A stretch of 64,000 nucleotides of DNA, from NCBI GenBank assembly GCA_009746045.1, contig RPFO01000065.1, positions 9,488,628 through 9,552,627 on the forward strand, given 5' to 3'. Below the pieces are notes generated by a model that saw only the letters and a list, made by a program, of their open reading frames with translations, searched no databases and was not told where the DNA came from. Origin of the DNA: Mesostigma viride. Lineage: Eukaryota; Streptophyta; Mesostigmatophyceae; Mesostigmatales; Mesostigmataceae. Shown in pieces: positions 21,146-29,619 of this stretch; within the stretch, counting starts at the first letter, position 1; each line of letters begins with the position of its first letter. Made by a program: the position numbers and the translations under genes.

Positions 21146-22579
21146 TTAACTCGAGTTAAACTCAGTCACACAAGGCCTAGCAAGGAAAATGACAGAGCCA
21201 TCTGCTGCTTGCTTGTGCTTGCACACGAACTTAAGTCTTAGGTGCTTGCTCCCGTTGGGCTTACGCTCTAAGGGAGTGACTGGAGGTGTGTGGGTGGGAC
21301 TACGTGGATCTGGAACCACCCATTCATCCATAGCCTTTCTAAAAGCTTCAACCCACTTAGTGAAACCTTCCTGAGTTTGACAGTCCTTGACAATCTGCTC
21401 ATAGGAGAGGGGAGACATTTTTGCAACATCATATTTTCCCAGTCCAAATGCTTTGGGGTGCAGTTTCTGACTGTGCACCAAATCTGCCACACGTGGCTCG
21501 TGCCCTGGTGCATACTTTGGTGCAACAAATTTGACAGTGGCTGGCTGTGTGGCAACCAAAGTCTGGAGTGGTACCTGAAAATGATCAAGTGACACCCCAC
21601 CCAGGCCCTGTACCTCAAGCCTATCACAAGAGATGGTGACATCTGGGTAAGAAATAAATGGATCACCCAACAAAGCATTTCCTGTGTATCCTTCCAGTAC
21701 CTGAAAAGGTGTGGGGATACCAAGAATGTTTAAGGTAACCTGACCTTTAACAGTCAAGCTAGCCTGCCCAGAGAAATCAGCCACCCGTTGCCAAGGGGAA
21801 GGCTCTAACTCTAGGTGTGGTACAGCCAATGCACTGATGATGCTAACCTGAGCTTGGGTGTCAACTGCGACTAGAGCTGGATTATTGTCGCTGTGACCTG
21901 CCCTACTCACTTTGGCTGACCCTGCAGCAGTGTGAGCTTTAGCTCTATGCGCTGCTTGCAGTATGCGGACCGCTTCTGCTAGCCCATGTTTGGACACGGT
22001 AGGTATGGGTTGAGCTGGTACCGCTGAAGGTGTGCTGTCTTGCTGACCACCTTCTTGGTTAGTGCCCTCATTGACAGGTGGTCTAACCTGCTGTGGCTGG
22101 CTAGGCTCACTGAGGGTGACCTGGGGTGCACATGCGTTGTGGCTATCACACTCACCAGTGTGTGTTCCAAACAACCACTCACTGGGTACTCCAGATATAC
22201 CAGGCAACTGTACTGAGCTGTCGACCATCAGCTCTTCCTCCTCTGCCACGTCTGACAGTGGAGTATAATACAATTTAATCCTGTGAGGTGAGCACTTGTG
22301 CACATGTCCAGTGTCATTGTGTTTCACATGCACAGTCTTGCCTGTGCTGGAAAACTTGAGGATAGTGGCTGGGCCTAACCATGTCCCAACCTTCCCTAGC
22401 CCTGACTCCTTATAGAAGAGAACTGTGTCCCCTTCCTTGAAGGAGGGGCGTGGATGCTTGGCATCCTTGGCTGCGCAATCTGCTGCATGGCAGCGTGGGC
22501 ACGCTGTGCATTGTACACAGCTATAGTACCTCAGGTGGGTATATCCCAGCCTGTAACCCATCTGGTGTGATAATACCAT
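21146..22579 (-). CDS. Copia Pol middle: integrase C-terminus, retropepsin-like domain, start of RT
   Basis: This 477-codon minus-strand frame has four parts. At 30-110 is a basic SH3-like module with FKEGDTVLFYKES and GTWLGPATILKF. This resembles the GPY/F or retroviral integrase C-terminal fold. A Gln/Pro-rich linker follows. At 235-330 is a retropepsin-like segment with ALVAVDTQAQVSIISALAVP and NALLGDPF. At 400-477 is the RT fingers region with PLERKPNGSKHLRLKFVCKH. Protease normally lies before integrase in copia Pol, so the order here is unusual. The protease motif reads D-T-Q rather than D-S/T-G. Function is inferred from motifs only. Confidence 0.65.
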   Translation of the reverse strand: MVLSHQMGYRLGYTHLRYYSCVQCTACPRCHAADCAAKDAKHPRPSFKEGDTVLFYKESGLGKVGTWLGPATILKFSSTGKTVHVKHNDTGHVHKCSPHRIKLYYTPLSDVAEEEELMVDSSVQLPGISGVPSEWLFGTHTGECDSHNACAPQVTLSEPSQPQQVRPPVNEGTNQEGGQQDSTPSAVPAQPIPTVSKHGLAEAVRILQAAHRAKAHTAAGSAKVSRAGHSDNNPALVAVDTQAQVSIISALAVPHLELEPSPWQRVADFSGQASLTVKGQVTLNILGIPTPFQVLEGYTGNALLGDPFISYPDVTISCDRLEVQGLGGVSLDHFQVPLQTLVATQPATVKFVAPKYAPGHEPRVADLVHSQKLHPKAFGLGKYDVAKMSPLSYEQIVKDCQTQEGFTKWVEAFRKAMDEWVVPDPRSPTHTPPVTPLERKPNGSKHLRLKFVCKHKQAADGSVIFLARPCVTEFNSS

Positions 22580-23089
22580 AGGGTGTCTGCAGGAGTGGTC
22601 GTCTATTGAGTATCTGGCATATCTTAGTAGCCCACAGTGCCCTATTGCAGCGTATGACCCACTGTCAGCTATAATAGGTTCTCACCTTCTTTGGCTACCA
22701 AGGTTTTGATAGACCTAATTGCCCTCTCAATGATACCTTGTCTCTCATGATCTTCTAGCCCAGCCAGGTCTATAGCTTCACAGCCCTCTGCCAGCCCTCC
22801 ACCAGCAAGGCAACTAAATTGCTGATCTAACAGCAGTGCTTCTACTGGGTAGTACCTGGCTTGTGCTATTAATATAGCTCTGTGCAACTGAGACTTGTCC
22901 ATACCAGGGAGAGGTTCTATTGCTGTGTACCTGGACCATGCGTCCTTTAATTAAAGCCAGATAGGGCTGTCCCTTAATATGGAACACATCCCCGACCACT
23001 CTGCCCTTGCACTTGGGTGGTGTAGCTACATGCCACTTGGGTGGTTTCAGTAGGTGCATACATTTGGCAGTGCTGACAGTGTTTTCTGA
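22580..23089 (-). pseudogene. Copia integrase core (fragmented)
   Basis: Frames on the minus strand give SCMIRKHCQHCQMYA (C-x-x-C zinc-type motif), KGRVVGDVFHIKGQPYLALI (first Asp of the catalytic triad) and, further on, HERQGIIERAIRSIKTLVAK, matching the block with the catalytic Glu. These lie in different frames, so several indels are present. The protein would insert the cDNA into the genome. Confidence 0.65.
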
Positions 23090-23932
23090 TCATGCAGCTG
23101 ACATGCCTTCCTGATCGAGTGCCGTACCTCCCAATGCAGCTGCTACCACCTCTGCACATGCCTCATGACCATACAGTAAGTGCAGTTGCAATGCCAGCTC
23201 CTCATAAATGATGTTACTAAGAGCTTGGGTCATGACCCTGGACACCTTGGGTATCAAGGAGGTGAACCTGGGTTCACTGTCAGAGGTGTCTGTGTAATAC
23301 TTCAACACTTTGCCAACCTTGCTTACAGCCTTGACAGCTGAGCATGAAGGTGGAGAGTGAGAGGTAACAGAGTTAACTTGACATCCTGTCAACACCCTCC
23401 CATCCTGTGTTCCTGCCTGGGCAGTGGAGCTGGATATTGGGTGGTGTAGGGGACACGACTCATCATGACACGTGTGAGGGTGTGAGGACTTACATTTGGG
23501 GGGCTGCCACCGATCCTTGGTGCACTTGGCGGGGTCCCCGTGAGGCGGTCCCAGGCACTTGTGGCAGAGCACCTCCAGGTCACCCAGGTGCTCCCTGTGT
23601 TTGTGGCACTTGTCCTTGGTGTGGCCACGACGCCCACAACGCACACATTTCACATCCTTCTCGGGGGTGGAGGACCCAGCCCCAGAAGACTTGTTAGTGT
23701 TCCCCCCTGGGGGGGATGACCTACCCTTCCCCTTCCCCTGCCCCTTGCCCTTGCCCTTGCCCTTGCCCTTGCCCTTGCCCTTGCCCTTGCCCTTGCCCTT
23801 GCCCTTGCCCTTGCCCTTGCCCTTGCCCTTGCCCTTGAGGCTCTTAGCAAACTGACTCATAAGAGTCTTCACCTCCCCTAGCGTCACAGGGCGCTTGTCC
23901 TTGGCCTTCCTGGCCTTACCCTCGATCCTCAT
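23090..23932 (-). CDS. Copia nucleocapsid/start of Pol with (Gly-Lys)n tract and CCHC knuckle
   Basis: 280 codons. The start ATG overlaps the stop of the upstream gag frame as ATGA (23929-23932). Residues about 35-68 are an almost uninterrupted Gly-Lys repeat encoded by a TTGCCC/GGGCAA hexamer array (about 23740-23836). A zinc knuckle CVRCGRRGHTKDKC follows, and then a second Cys/His-rich region with LCHKCLGPPH and THPHTCHDESCPLHH-type spacing. It probably binds nucleic acid in the particle. The C-terminal part runs into the integrase zinc region. Confidence 0.65.
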   Translation of the reverse strand: MRIEGKARKAKDKRPVTLGEVKTLMSQFAKSLKGKGKGKGKGKGKGKGKGKGKGKGKGKGKGKGQGKGKGRSSPPGGNTNKSSGAGSSTPEKDVKCVRCGRRGHTKDKCHKHREHLGDLEVLCHKCLGPPHGDPAKCTKDRWQPPKCKSSHPHTCHDESCPLHHPISSSTAQAGTQDGRVLTGCQVNSVTSHSPPSCSAVKAVSKVGKVLKYYTDTSDSEPRFTSLIPKVSRVMTQALSNIIYEELALQLHLLYGHEACAEVVAAALGGTALDQEGMSAA

Positions 23933-25113
23933 CTGACTCCTCCCCCCGGGTCCGCTTGACAGCAGGGGGGGAAGAGGTGGAGGGAGGGGGGGCTGAGTCC
24001 TGGCACGTACAATGGACCCAAGGCTAGCTTAACATAATCGAGAGCCTCTTTCATCGACTCCCAATGAGTGGCCAGGCCTGTGGTGATCATGGCAAAGGTG
24101 TTACGATCAAGGTTAAGCTTCTCTAGCAGGGAATGCACAAGCCACTTGTGATCTAGCTTGCTAACCTCGGGGTGGGCTTTCACTGCAAGTTTCCACTTCT
24201 TGATCTCTGCTACATAGTTCTGAGTTTCTACCTTATAGGTTTTCACCCAGTTAAACGCAGAGTACATGTCAACAGTGGTGGGAGCAGACAGCAGGTCATG
24301 CAGATCACGCAGAAAATTCTCCCATGGCTCCCTACCCTGTGTATCCTGCCACCTGGGGTACCTTTGCTGATATATGGATACCAAGTGCTGGATGGAGGGA
24401 TTGGATTGGTGGAAGAAATCACCCTGCATGAGTGCCCCAAACCAGTTTTTGATATTCAGCTCCTCCCTAGCTAGCTTGAGAGAGAGAAGAAGCTGAGCAC
24501 CCTGCTGCATAGTGTACCCTTCTGGCAGCCCCCTCACCATAATCCTGTCAATTGGCCTATGCTCGTTATAAACTGGCCAATCCTGAGAGGGTGAAGAGGG
24601 AGAGGGAGAAGAAGACCTGCCTGGGGATGTAGCAGCATTGGCAGTGGTTGGGATGCTAGGTGAGACCTGTGAGGGCCTGCTACGCGTGGCTGGCTGCGCT
24701 GGGGTGTTAGGTGCCTGCACAACATGTGCTGGTAAAGATGGTATGTCCATGCCCCCCTGCACGCCCTGACTCTGTGCCTGCCTCTTGCGTGCCCTAGCTG
24801 CCTCCAATTGCTCAAAGGTAGGGGTGAGAGAAACATCACTATCCTCACTGCTAGATGAGCTTGACTGCTGCGCGTCCCCCCCCCGCTGGCTACCTGTCTG
24901 TACACGCAACCAAGTGGGGAGATACATACCTGCCTCCTCCATGCACACCCGGTGCAACGTCTGCACCATCTCCACCATCGTGGCCAGATTCACCCTGATC
25001 TTCTTGCCTCGCAGCAAGGTCTGCAGGGCGGGAAGAAGTGCCTCGCACATCCTCCTGGTCATCGGCTCGATCGAGGGTTGATCGAGCAGATGATAGATGA
25101 CCGCACACAACAA
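23929..25113 (-). CDS. Copia gag, capsid region
   Basis: 394 codons on the minus strand. N-terminal helices include MTRRMCEALLPALQTLLRG and MVEMVQTLHRVC. A Ser/Pro-rich linker follows, and then a capsid-like helical region (MQQGAQLLLSLKLAREELN; YQQRYPRWQDTQG; WLVHSLLEKLNLDRNTFAMI) typical of UBN2-like copia Gag. It continues from the frame above (25059-26579) after a frame change near 25110. It ends in the ATGA overlap with the nucleocapsid/Pol frame. Confidence 0.65.
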   Translation of the reverse strand: MLCAVIYHLLDQPSIEPMTRRMCEALLPALQTLLRGKKIRVNLATMVEMVQTLHRVCMEEAGMYLPTWLRVQTGSQRGGDAQQSSSSSSEDSDVSLTPTFEQLEAARARKRQAQSQGVQGGMDIPSLPAHVVQAPNTPAQPATRSRPSQVSPSIPTTANAATSPGRSSSPSPSSPSQDWPVYNEHRPIDRIMVRGLPEGYTMQQGAQLLLSLKLAREELNIKNWFGALMQGDFFHQSNPSIQHLVSIYQQRYPRWQDTQGREPWENFLRDLHDLLSAPTTVDMYSAFNWVKTYKVETQNYVAEIKKWKLAVKAHPEVSKLDHKWLVHSLLEKLNLDRNTFAMITTGLATHWESMKEALDYVKLALGPLYVPGLSPPSLHLFPPCCQADPGGGVR

Positions 25114-26579
25114 GCTGGCGTGTTCAGCTGGCCAACCTGCCGTCCAGCCTTTCGCTGGCCACCCCTTGGATTATTACCCTGGGCGCAGCGCTGGACTGCG
25201 CGCCAAAGGGCTGGCTCACGGAGCGAGACGACGTCATCCCCAGGGATGCGTGCCTCGGCTGTCTCCATTACCACATCCTCCTCCCCTGGGGGAGATGGAC
25301 GATCCCTTGCCACAGCCTGGGCCGTGGCAGGTCCCTTGCCCCTGCCGGGGGCTTGGGACTGCGATGGGGGTGCTGAAGCACCCGCCTTCGCGGGGGGGTG
25401 GGTGTTGATGGCGTCGGTGTTGTCGGCTGATGCCGACGGTTCCGACTCAGCGGCGGGTGTGCCGTGGGGAGGCGGCTGTCGCTTGCCCTCCGCCCGCCTG
25501 GGAGTCGCTGCCGCTGTCGCTGTCGCTGCTGCTGTCGCTGTCGCTGTCGCTGCCACCACTGGGGTAGACGGGGCGCCCACCGGTGCTGCTGTCTTGGATG
25601 CCGCGGCCGGCAGGGTCGCTGCCGACGCCGGTGGCGACACAGTTGCAGCCGCCTGCTGCGACGCAGTCGACGTCGCTGCCGAACCATGGGATGCCGTCGC
25701 AGGTCCCCAGCCAACTGGCACGACAGGTGGCATCCTTGGCAGCTCCTCCACCGGCCTGGGTGGCTTGGCCACCACCGTGGCCGCTGCCACCTGGCGAGCC
25801 TCCGAATACATGTCGTGAGCAGGTACACCTTGTCTCACCGCCAAGTAGTACAGCCGGATCAGAATCGCAACCTGGACATGCGAAAAGCGGCGATGGACGT
25901 CCTCCGGGAGCTCCGACGCCACCGCCTGAACCACGAACTTGGTCAAGACGATGCCGCCAGGGAGGGTACTCTGCTGGCGCAGACGCCAGCCGTCGAAAGG
26001 CAGAAAGTCTGGTACATTACGTACCGGGATCTTAAAGGGGATCTGGCCCCAACCGTTAACATAGACCTCACCTGCGTCCTGGGACGCAGGGGTCGGGTTC
26101 GCGCCGAGGCTCATGCCTGCCAGCGCCCTCCCGACAGAGGTGTTGCCGGACGATGACCTCGTCTGGCCGGAGGTCACCTCTCTCCTAGGAGAGGGTGAAG
26201 CCTCCCCCTACTCCGAAGAGGAGGAATCCTCTTCCACCTGTCGCCCTGGGGCGGGTGGCATGAGGTTCGAGGCAACCTCGGACTCGTTGCGAGTCCCGGT
26301 GCCCCTGTTCCCCTGGGGGGCAGACGCCTCGGCAGCGACAGCTTCACGCTACCGGCGAGGGGTGTCCGCCACCACCATGCGATCGGTGACATTGTCGTCA
26401 CGCTGACGCGGTGGGGAACTGCGAGGAGAAGTTCTCCTCTGAGACGCCGTAAACGGCAGTCTCGCTGTGATGGGTGGCTCCCGGTTAGCAGGAGGCCGAC
26501 CCCGACCGTTTCCTGCCCCGTCCCGCTGGGGGTTGGGGCGGACATTGTTGTTTTTCGCATCCGAATTCTTCGGCGCCAT
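25059..26579 (-). pseudogene. Copia gag, N-terminal region
   Basis: It begins MAPKNSDAKNNNVRPN at 26579, 10 bp inside the 5' LTR. The frame then continues at 26177 with MTSGQTRSSSGN and NGWGQIPFKIPVRNVPDF, followed by an Ala/Pro-rich linker. Between 26349 and 26177 two in-frame TAG codons interrupt an otherwise open frame. A frameshift near 25110 leads into the capsid region. The role is particle assembly. Confidence 0.55.
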
Positions 26580-26589
26580 TTCACATCCA

Positions 26590-27006
26590 AGTTAGATATA
26601 GAAAGACGTCGGAGACGTTGGGGGAACTCAGTGTGAGACTGTGATATGCAGTAACGCCAGGGATCGGGCGTTCCTTGTCATTATTCACTCCATATGTGGG
26701 CACACATTATATGTCGTGACACATCATCACTCACACGAGTTCCCTAGGACAACTGGACTACGCTCAATTGTCCGCCACGTGTCCAGGCTCTAGAGGCTTC
26801 TAGATAGCTGGAGCAACGTTACTACGCACAACGTCCACTAGACTAGTTGCTAGCTACGTAACTTGCGTACACGTGTGTGCGTCGCGCCACAACCGGCGCT
26901 CGGCACTGTTATTCAGTCTCCGCCATGCAGAATAACTCCGGTCACATTGTATGTTCCCCCTGTGTGGCTCCGGCCACAAGTCAGCCTCGAGGTATCTCAG
27001 CTAACT
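26590..27006 (-). repeat. Copia 5' LTR
   Basis: 417 bp, nearly identical to 7449-7864. Its outer end is followed by the target duplication GTATA (27007-27011). On the minus strand the internal region next to it begins TGGATGTGAAATGG, the expected place of a primer-binding site starting TGG. Confidence 0.85.
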
Positions 27007-27011
27007 GTATA

Positions 27012-27997
27012 TGGCCCTGTCAATTACCACGCTGTGTCAAAGCTGCAGCACCCCCACGAAGGCTGGCCCTCGCAGTGCCTCGGTAAGCGCTTGTGCCGTT
27101 TCTTGCTCGCCCACCTGAAAGTTCTTGAGTACTATACACATAGTGTATTGCACGTTGTCTGAGCTGTGGCCACGTTTTGTGACACCACTGCACTGACTGC
27201 AGTGGCTGCCGTCTTAGCCACCTGGGCAGCCTACGATGGCGTCTAGTTGCTTGCCCGCCACGTCCGCGAACGTGACCCGCTTGGGGGGCCGGGGGGGGGG
27301 GGCGCCATGGGCGCCTTCAATTCCAGCAAGGTGGCTTGGGTTGCAGCAGAGGCAGCCGCCATATGGACTTCAGCTCACCTTGCATGGAGGTGAGGGACTG
27401 CTGCATACTGTACCGCGTCAGTAGCAGCAGTGACCGGCGCGGGGTCGGCTGCGGTGGCAGGGTGTCGCCGACACCCTGCCACCGCAGCCGACCCCGCGCC
27501 GGGCATCGGCCGCGGCGTCGGATGCGGCAGCGATGGTCGTCAGCAGGCTGCTGAAGTTCCGGGCAGCAGGTTTGGGATGAGGCATGCAGGCAGAGCGGAT
27601 GCTCGCGGCGTCCCATTGCTTCCACTCGGCGGGGGGGTCGCCTGTCACAGCCGCGCCTGTCCTGGGATCGCGAGTGCATGGCGAATGGTGTCGTCGGCGT
27701 CGTACTGTATATCTGGTTTTCAGGATGAATTCCGCGTCGGCGGCACCGACATTGTGAAAAATGCACGACTGCATGTCGTCCGGTTGCAGGCGGGTTCCGA
27801 TGCTGGTATACTTGGTTAAAGCAGAGGGTGAAGGCGCGGGGGAGGTTGCTGGCTCGGGGTTAGCATCGGCATCCATGGATACGGCTTCCGTGGTGCGTGG
27901 CTTTTTGTTAGCGGCGGGAGCGGTGTCGGCGGCAGAGCGGGATGCCTCGATAATGACGTCCAGGGAGCGGGTGTCAGGAGCGGGAGGTGTTGCTGTG
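27012..27997 (-). pseudogene. LINE A ORF1, middle part
   Basis: The minus strand continues the ORF1 frame from its start at 42263. It gives an Ala/Pro-rich N-terminus with a KKPR nuclear-signal-like motif, then MQSCIFHNVGAADAEFILKT. A coiled-coil-like MQQSLTSMQGELKSIW follows near 27390, then KRVTFADVAGKQLDAI and VLKNFQVGEQETAQALTEAL. The last is an RRM-like start of an L1-type ORF1 protein. Frames change several times. The copia element then interrupts ORF1, which resumes at 7443. Confidence 0.55.
27434..27502. repeat. Perfect 34-bp inverted repeat with 1-nt spacer
   Basis: CCGGCGCGGGGTCGGCTGCG at the left arm is matched exactly by its reverse complement on the right. The centre is GTGTCG-C-CGACAC at 27468. 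The arms are GC-rich and would form a very stable hairpin. It lies inside LINE A ORF1. It may be a local inverted duplication or a fold-back artefact. Confidence 0.85.
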
Positions 27998-28562
27998 TGT
28001 TACGTCGCGTAACAATTCGTTGTAGTTACGGACGCAAATTAGGTCTTTTGCCTCGGTTGTCCCTATAGGTTTACGTGTAGCTCCTACCGGGACACTATTG
28101 TCCTCGTAACAGTACTGTGGTACATTGGGTGCCTTTGGGCGCCGCGCCGCGTACTTTACTAGTGGTCCTTATCCTTTGGTAGAATGTAGTGGACCAGCGT
28201 GCATCTGTATCTGTGCCGGTGCATCTGTAGGCGAGGGCCATGTCGGCCCGAGCGTGTTGGACCGTTGGTGACCATTTATGCACGTTCTACCCCTCGTGTG
28301 TGCACTCGGCGTGTGTTAAATGAATTAACACATATAGGCTTGGGTCACGGCAGTGTAGTTGTGTTTCCTTCCTCTATTCCTGGAGTAAACGGGTTGTGTA
28401 AATGGCTTATGGCGTATTATAGCAACACTTACGTTAATGCATTGAGATCTGGATCGTCTCGTTCGTCTTTCGCTAGGGGTTTAACTAGAGGTGGCTTGAC
28501 TAGTTTAGGTAGCATCAGGCCAGGTAGAGGTAGAGGTAGTGGTAGATACCCGAGGCGTAACA
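27998..28562 (+). repeat. Gypsy-2 5' LTR
   Basis: 565 bp, TGTTACGTCGCGTAAC to GAGGCGTAACA. It differs from its 3' partner by only a few changes, such as CCCTATAGG versus CCCTAGG and one A/G near 28541. Confidence 0.9.
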
Positions 28563-28708
28563 ATGGACTCGGAGGAATTTTAGGTAGAGAACCAGACGAC
28601 GATCCCCTGCAACATACGTCATTGAATCAACCCTTCCGCGTCCGGGAAAATGAAGACGACACCTACTTGACAGGTAATGGGCGGGTCGCCTGCAAGCTGG
28701 GGGGGTAG
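28409..28708 (+). CDS. LTR-spanning small RGG-rich ORF of gypsy-2
   Basis: 99 residues starting MAYYSNTYVNALRSGSS in the LTR and ending in the leader with DDTYLTGNGRVACKLGG. The middle is Arg/Gly-rich (RGLTRGGL; GRGRGSGR). Length, start and end match gypsy-1, while many third positions and some residues differ. This is the pattern expected of a translated frame. A possible role is RNA chaperone or packaging factor, by composition only. An upstream ATG in another frame (28402) precedes it. Confidence 0.55.
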   Translation: MAYYSNTYVNALRSGSSRSSFARGLTRGGLTSLGSIRPGRGRGSGRYPRRNNGLGGILGREPDDDPLQHTSLNQPFRVRENEDDTYLTGNGRVACKLGG

Positions 28709-29090
28709 TGCTGCCCGATTCGGGACACGCCCTGCCTAGAAGATAGACCTGCTCGAAGCGGAAAATCCTTTTATAGATAGCTCCTTTTCCTCGTTTTGTT
28801 TTCTTGAGACATGTGGCCTACTGTCGTAGATAGGTGATGGTTTTGGTTCTACGTTAGAGAGACGACTAGCGTCTCGTAGATTACACTTTTCTGCATTCTT
28901 GCCTGCGTTGTATTTAGACGACCCATCGCCAGACGCAGAATTCTTGAAACCGGATACTTACGACCACCTGGCGCTGGAAACCTCGTCCCTGCGTGCGTCG
29001 TCAATCTGGTTCGGTTTCAGACACCCGAGATAAGTCGCCTTCTCCTCGTTCTCCTTATTTGACTACTCAAGACCTACCAGGTGCGTTAAC
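28709..29090. other. Gypsy-2 leader
   Basis: About 380 bp of untranslated leader between the two small ORFs, poorly conserved with gypsy-1. No gene is seen. Confidence 0.5.
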
Positions 29091-29495
29091 ATGAGCCAGC
29101 GACGTCCTTTTCCTGCTCCTTCTCATTCGACTAGTAATAATAGTTTAGCGAAGTATTACGTTGTTATTACCCCTCAATGGGCATCTATTTTCTTATCGTG
29201 GGCCGATGCTAGGAAGTTCGTTCAGTCACGTGCTTATAACGTCTCCAAATATAAGAAGTTTATGTCCTTTGAAGAAGCTCAGACCTACCTCTTAAAGCAT
29301 AGTGAATCAGATTTGGGTCTCCATTCTCGTCCTTCTCCTCATGCTCGTCCTGCAGTAGATAGTCTTGTTTTTGTTACACCACCTCCATCTCCTCCTTCGT
29401 CTCCCCCTAAACGGGCTGCATCCTCATCTAGCTTAGATACGCCTCTCACCTTAGAGTTCGGTTCCCTATCCATTACTGTTGCTAAAAAGGATTGA
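29091..29495 (+). CDS. Stand-alone RNase H1-type hybrid-binding domain protein
   Basis: 134 residues, intact. The N-terminal half has LAKYYVVITPQWASIFLSW, then SKYKKFMSFEEAQTYLLKH. This is a match to the RNase H1 N-terminal (hybrid-binding, viroplasmin-like) domain in its Y-x-V, W, KKF and EEA positions. The C-terminal half is a Ser/Pro-rich linker ending TLEFGSLSITVAKKD. The domain is normally fused to RNase H1 or found in caulimovirus inclusion-body protein. Here it is a separate ORF upstream of gag. It probably binds RNA-DNA hybrids or dsRNA during reverse transcription; this is inference from the domain. Confidence 0.72.
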   Translation: MSQRRPFPAPSHSTSNNSLAKYYVVITPQWASIFLSWADARKFVQSRAYNVSKYKKFMSFEEAQTYLLKHSESDLGLHSRPSPHARPAVDSLVFVTPPPSPPSSPPKRAASSSSLDTPLTLEFGSLSITVAKKD

Positions 29496-29619
29496 TTTAA
29501 ATTGTTTCCTTCTTTTAGGACACTAAAAGCTTTTTCTTTTCTTTCCTTGCCTTAAATTAGGCCTTGTCCTTTATCCTTGTTGCTTTCAGTTAGATTCCTA
29601 ATCATTTACTTAATTAAAA

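Larger units (their letters stand above)
7449..27006 (-). mobile_element. Ty1/copia-type LTR retrotransposon (contains gypsy-1)
   Basis: The two LTRs (7449-7864 and 26590-27006) are in the same orientation and start and end with AGTTAG...CTAACT when read on the minus strand. A 5-bp target duplication GTATA flanks the element (7444-7448 and 27007-27011). Internal coding on the minus strand runs gag, zinc knuckle, integrase, retropepsin-like segment, RT and RNase H. Integrase before RT is the copia order. Without gypsy-1 the element is about 8.7 kb. It is inserted in LINE A ORF1 and is itself interrupted by gypsy-1 at 9820-20710. Confidence 0.85.

Noticed and set aside
23559-23855. Pro-Leu and Ala-Arg repeat frames opposite the Gly-Lys tract
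   Set aside because: These are other-frame readings of the TTGCCC hexamer array.
25268-26156. Long Arg/Cys-rich frames opposite and alongside copia gag
   Set aside because: They arise from GC-rich Ala/Pro linker codons read in other frames.
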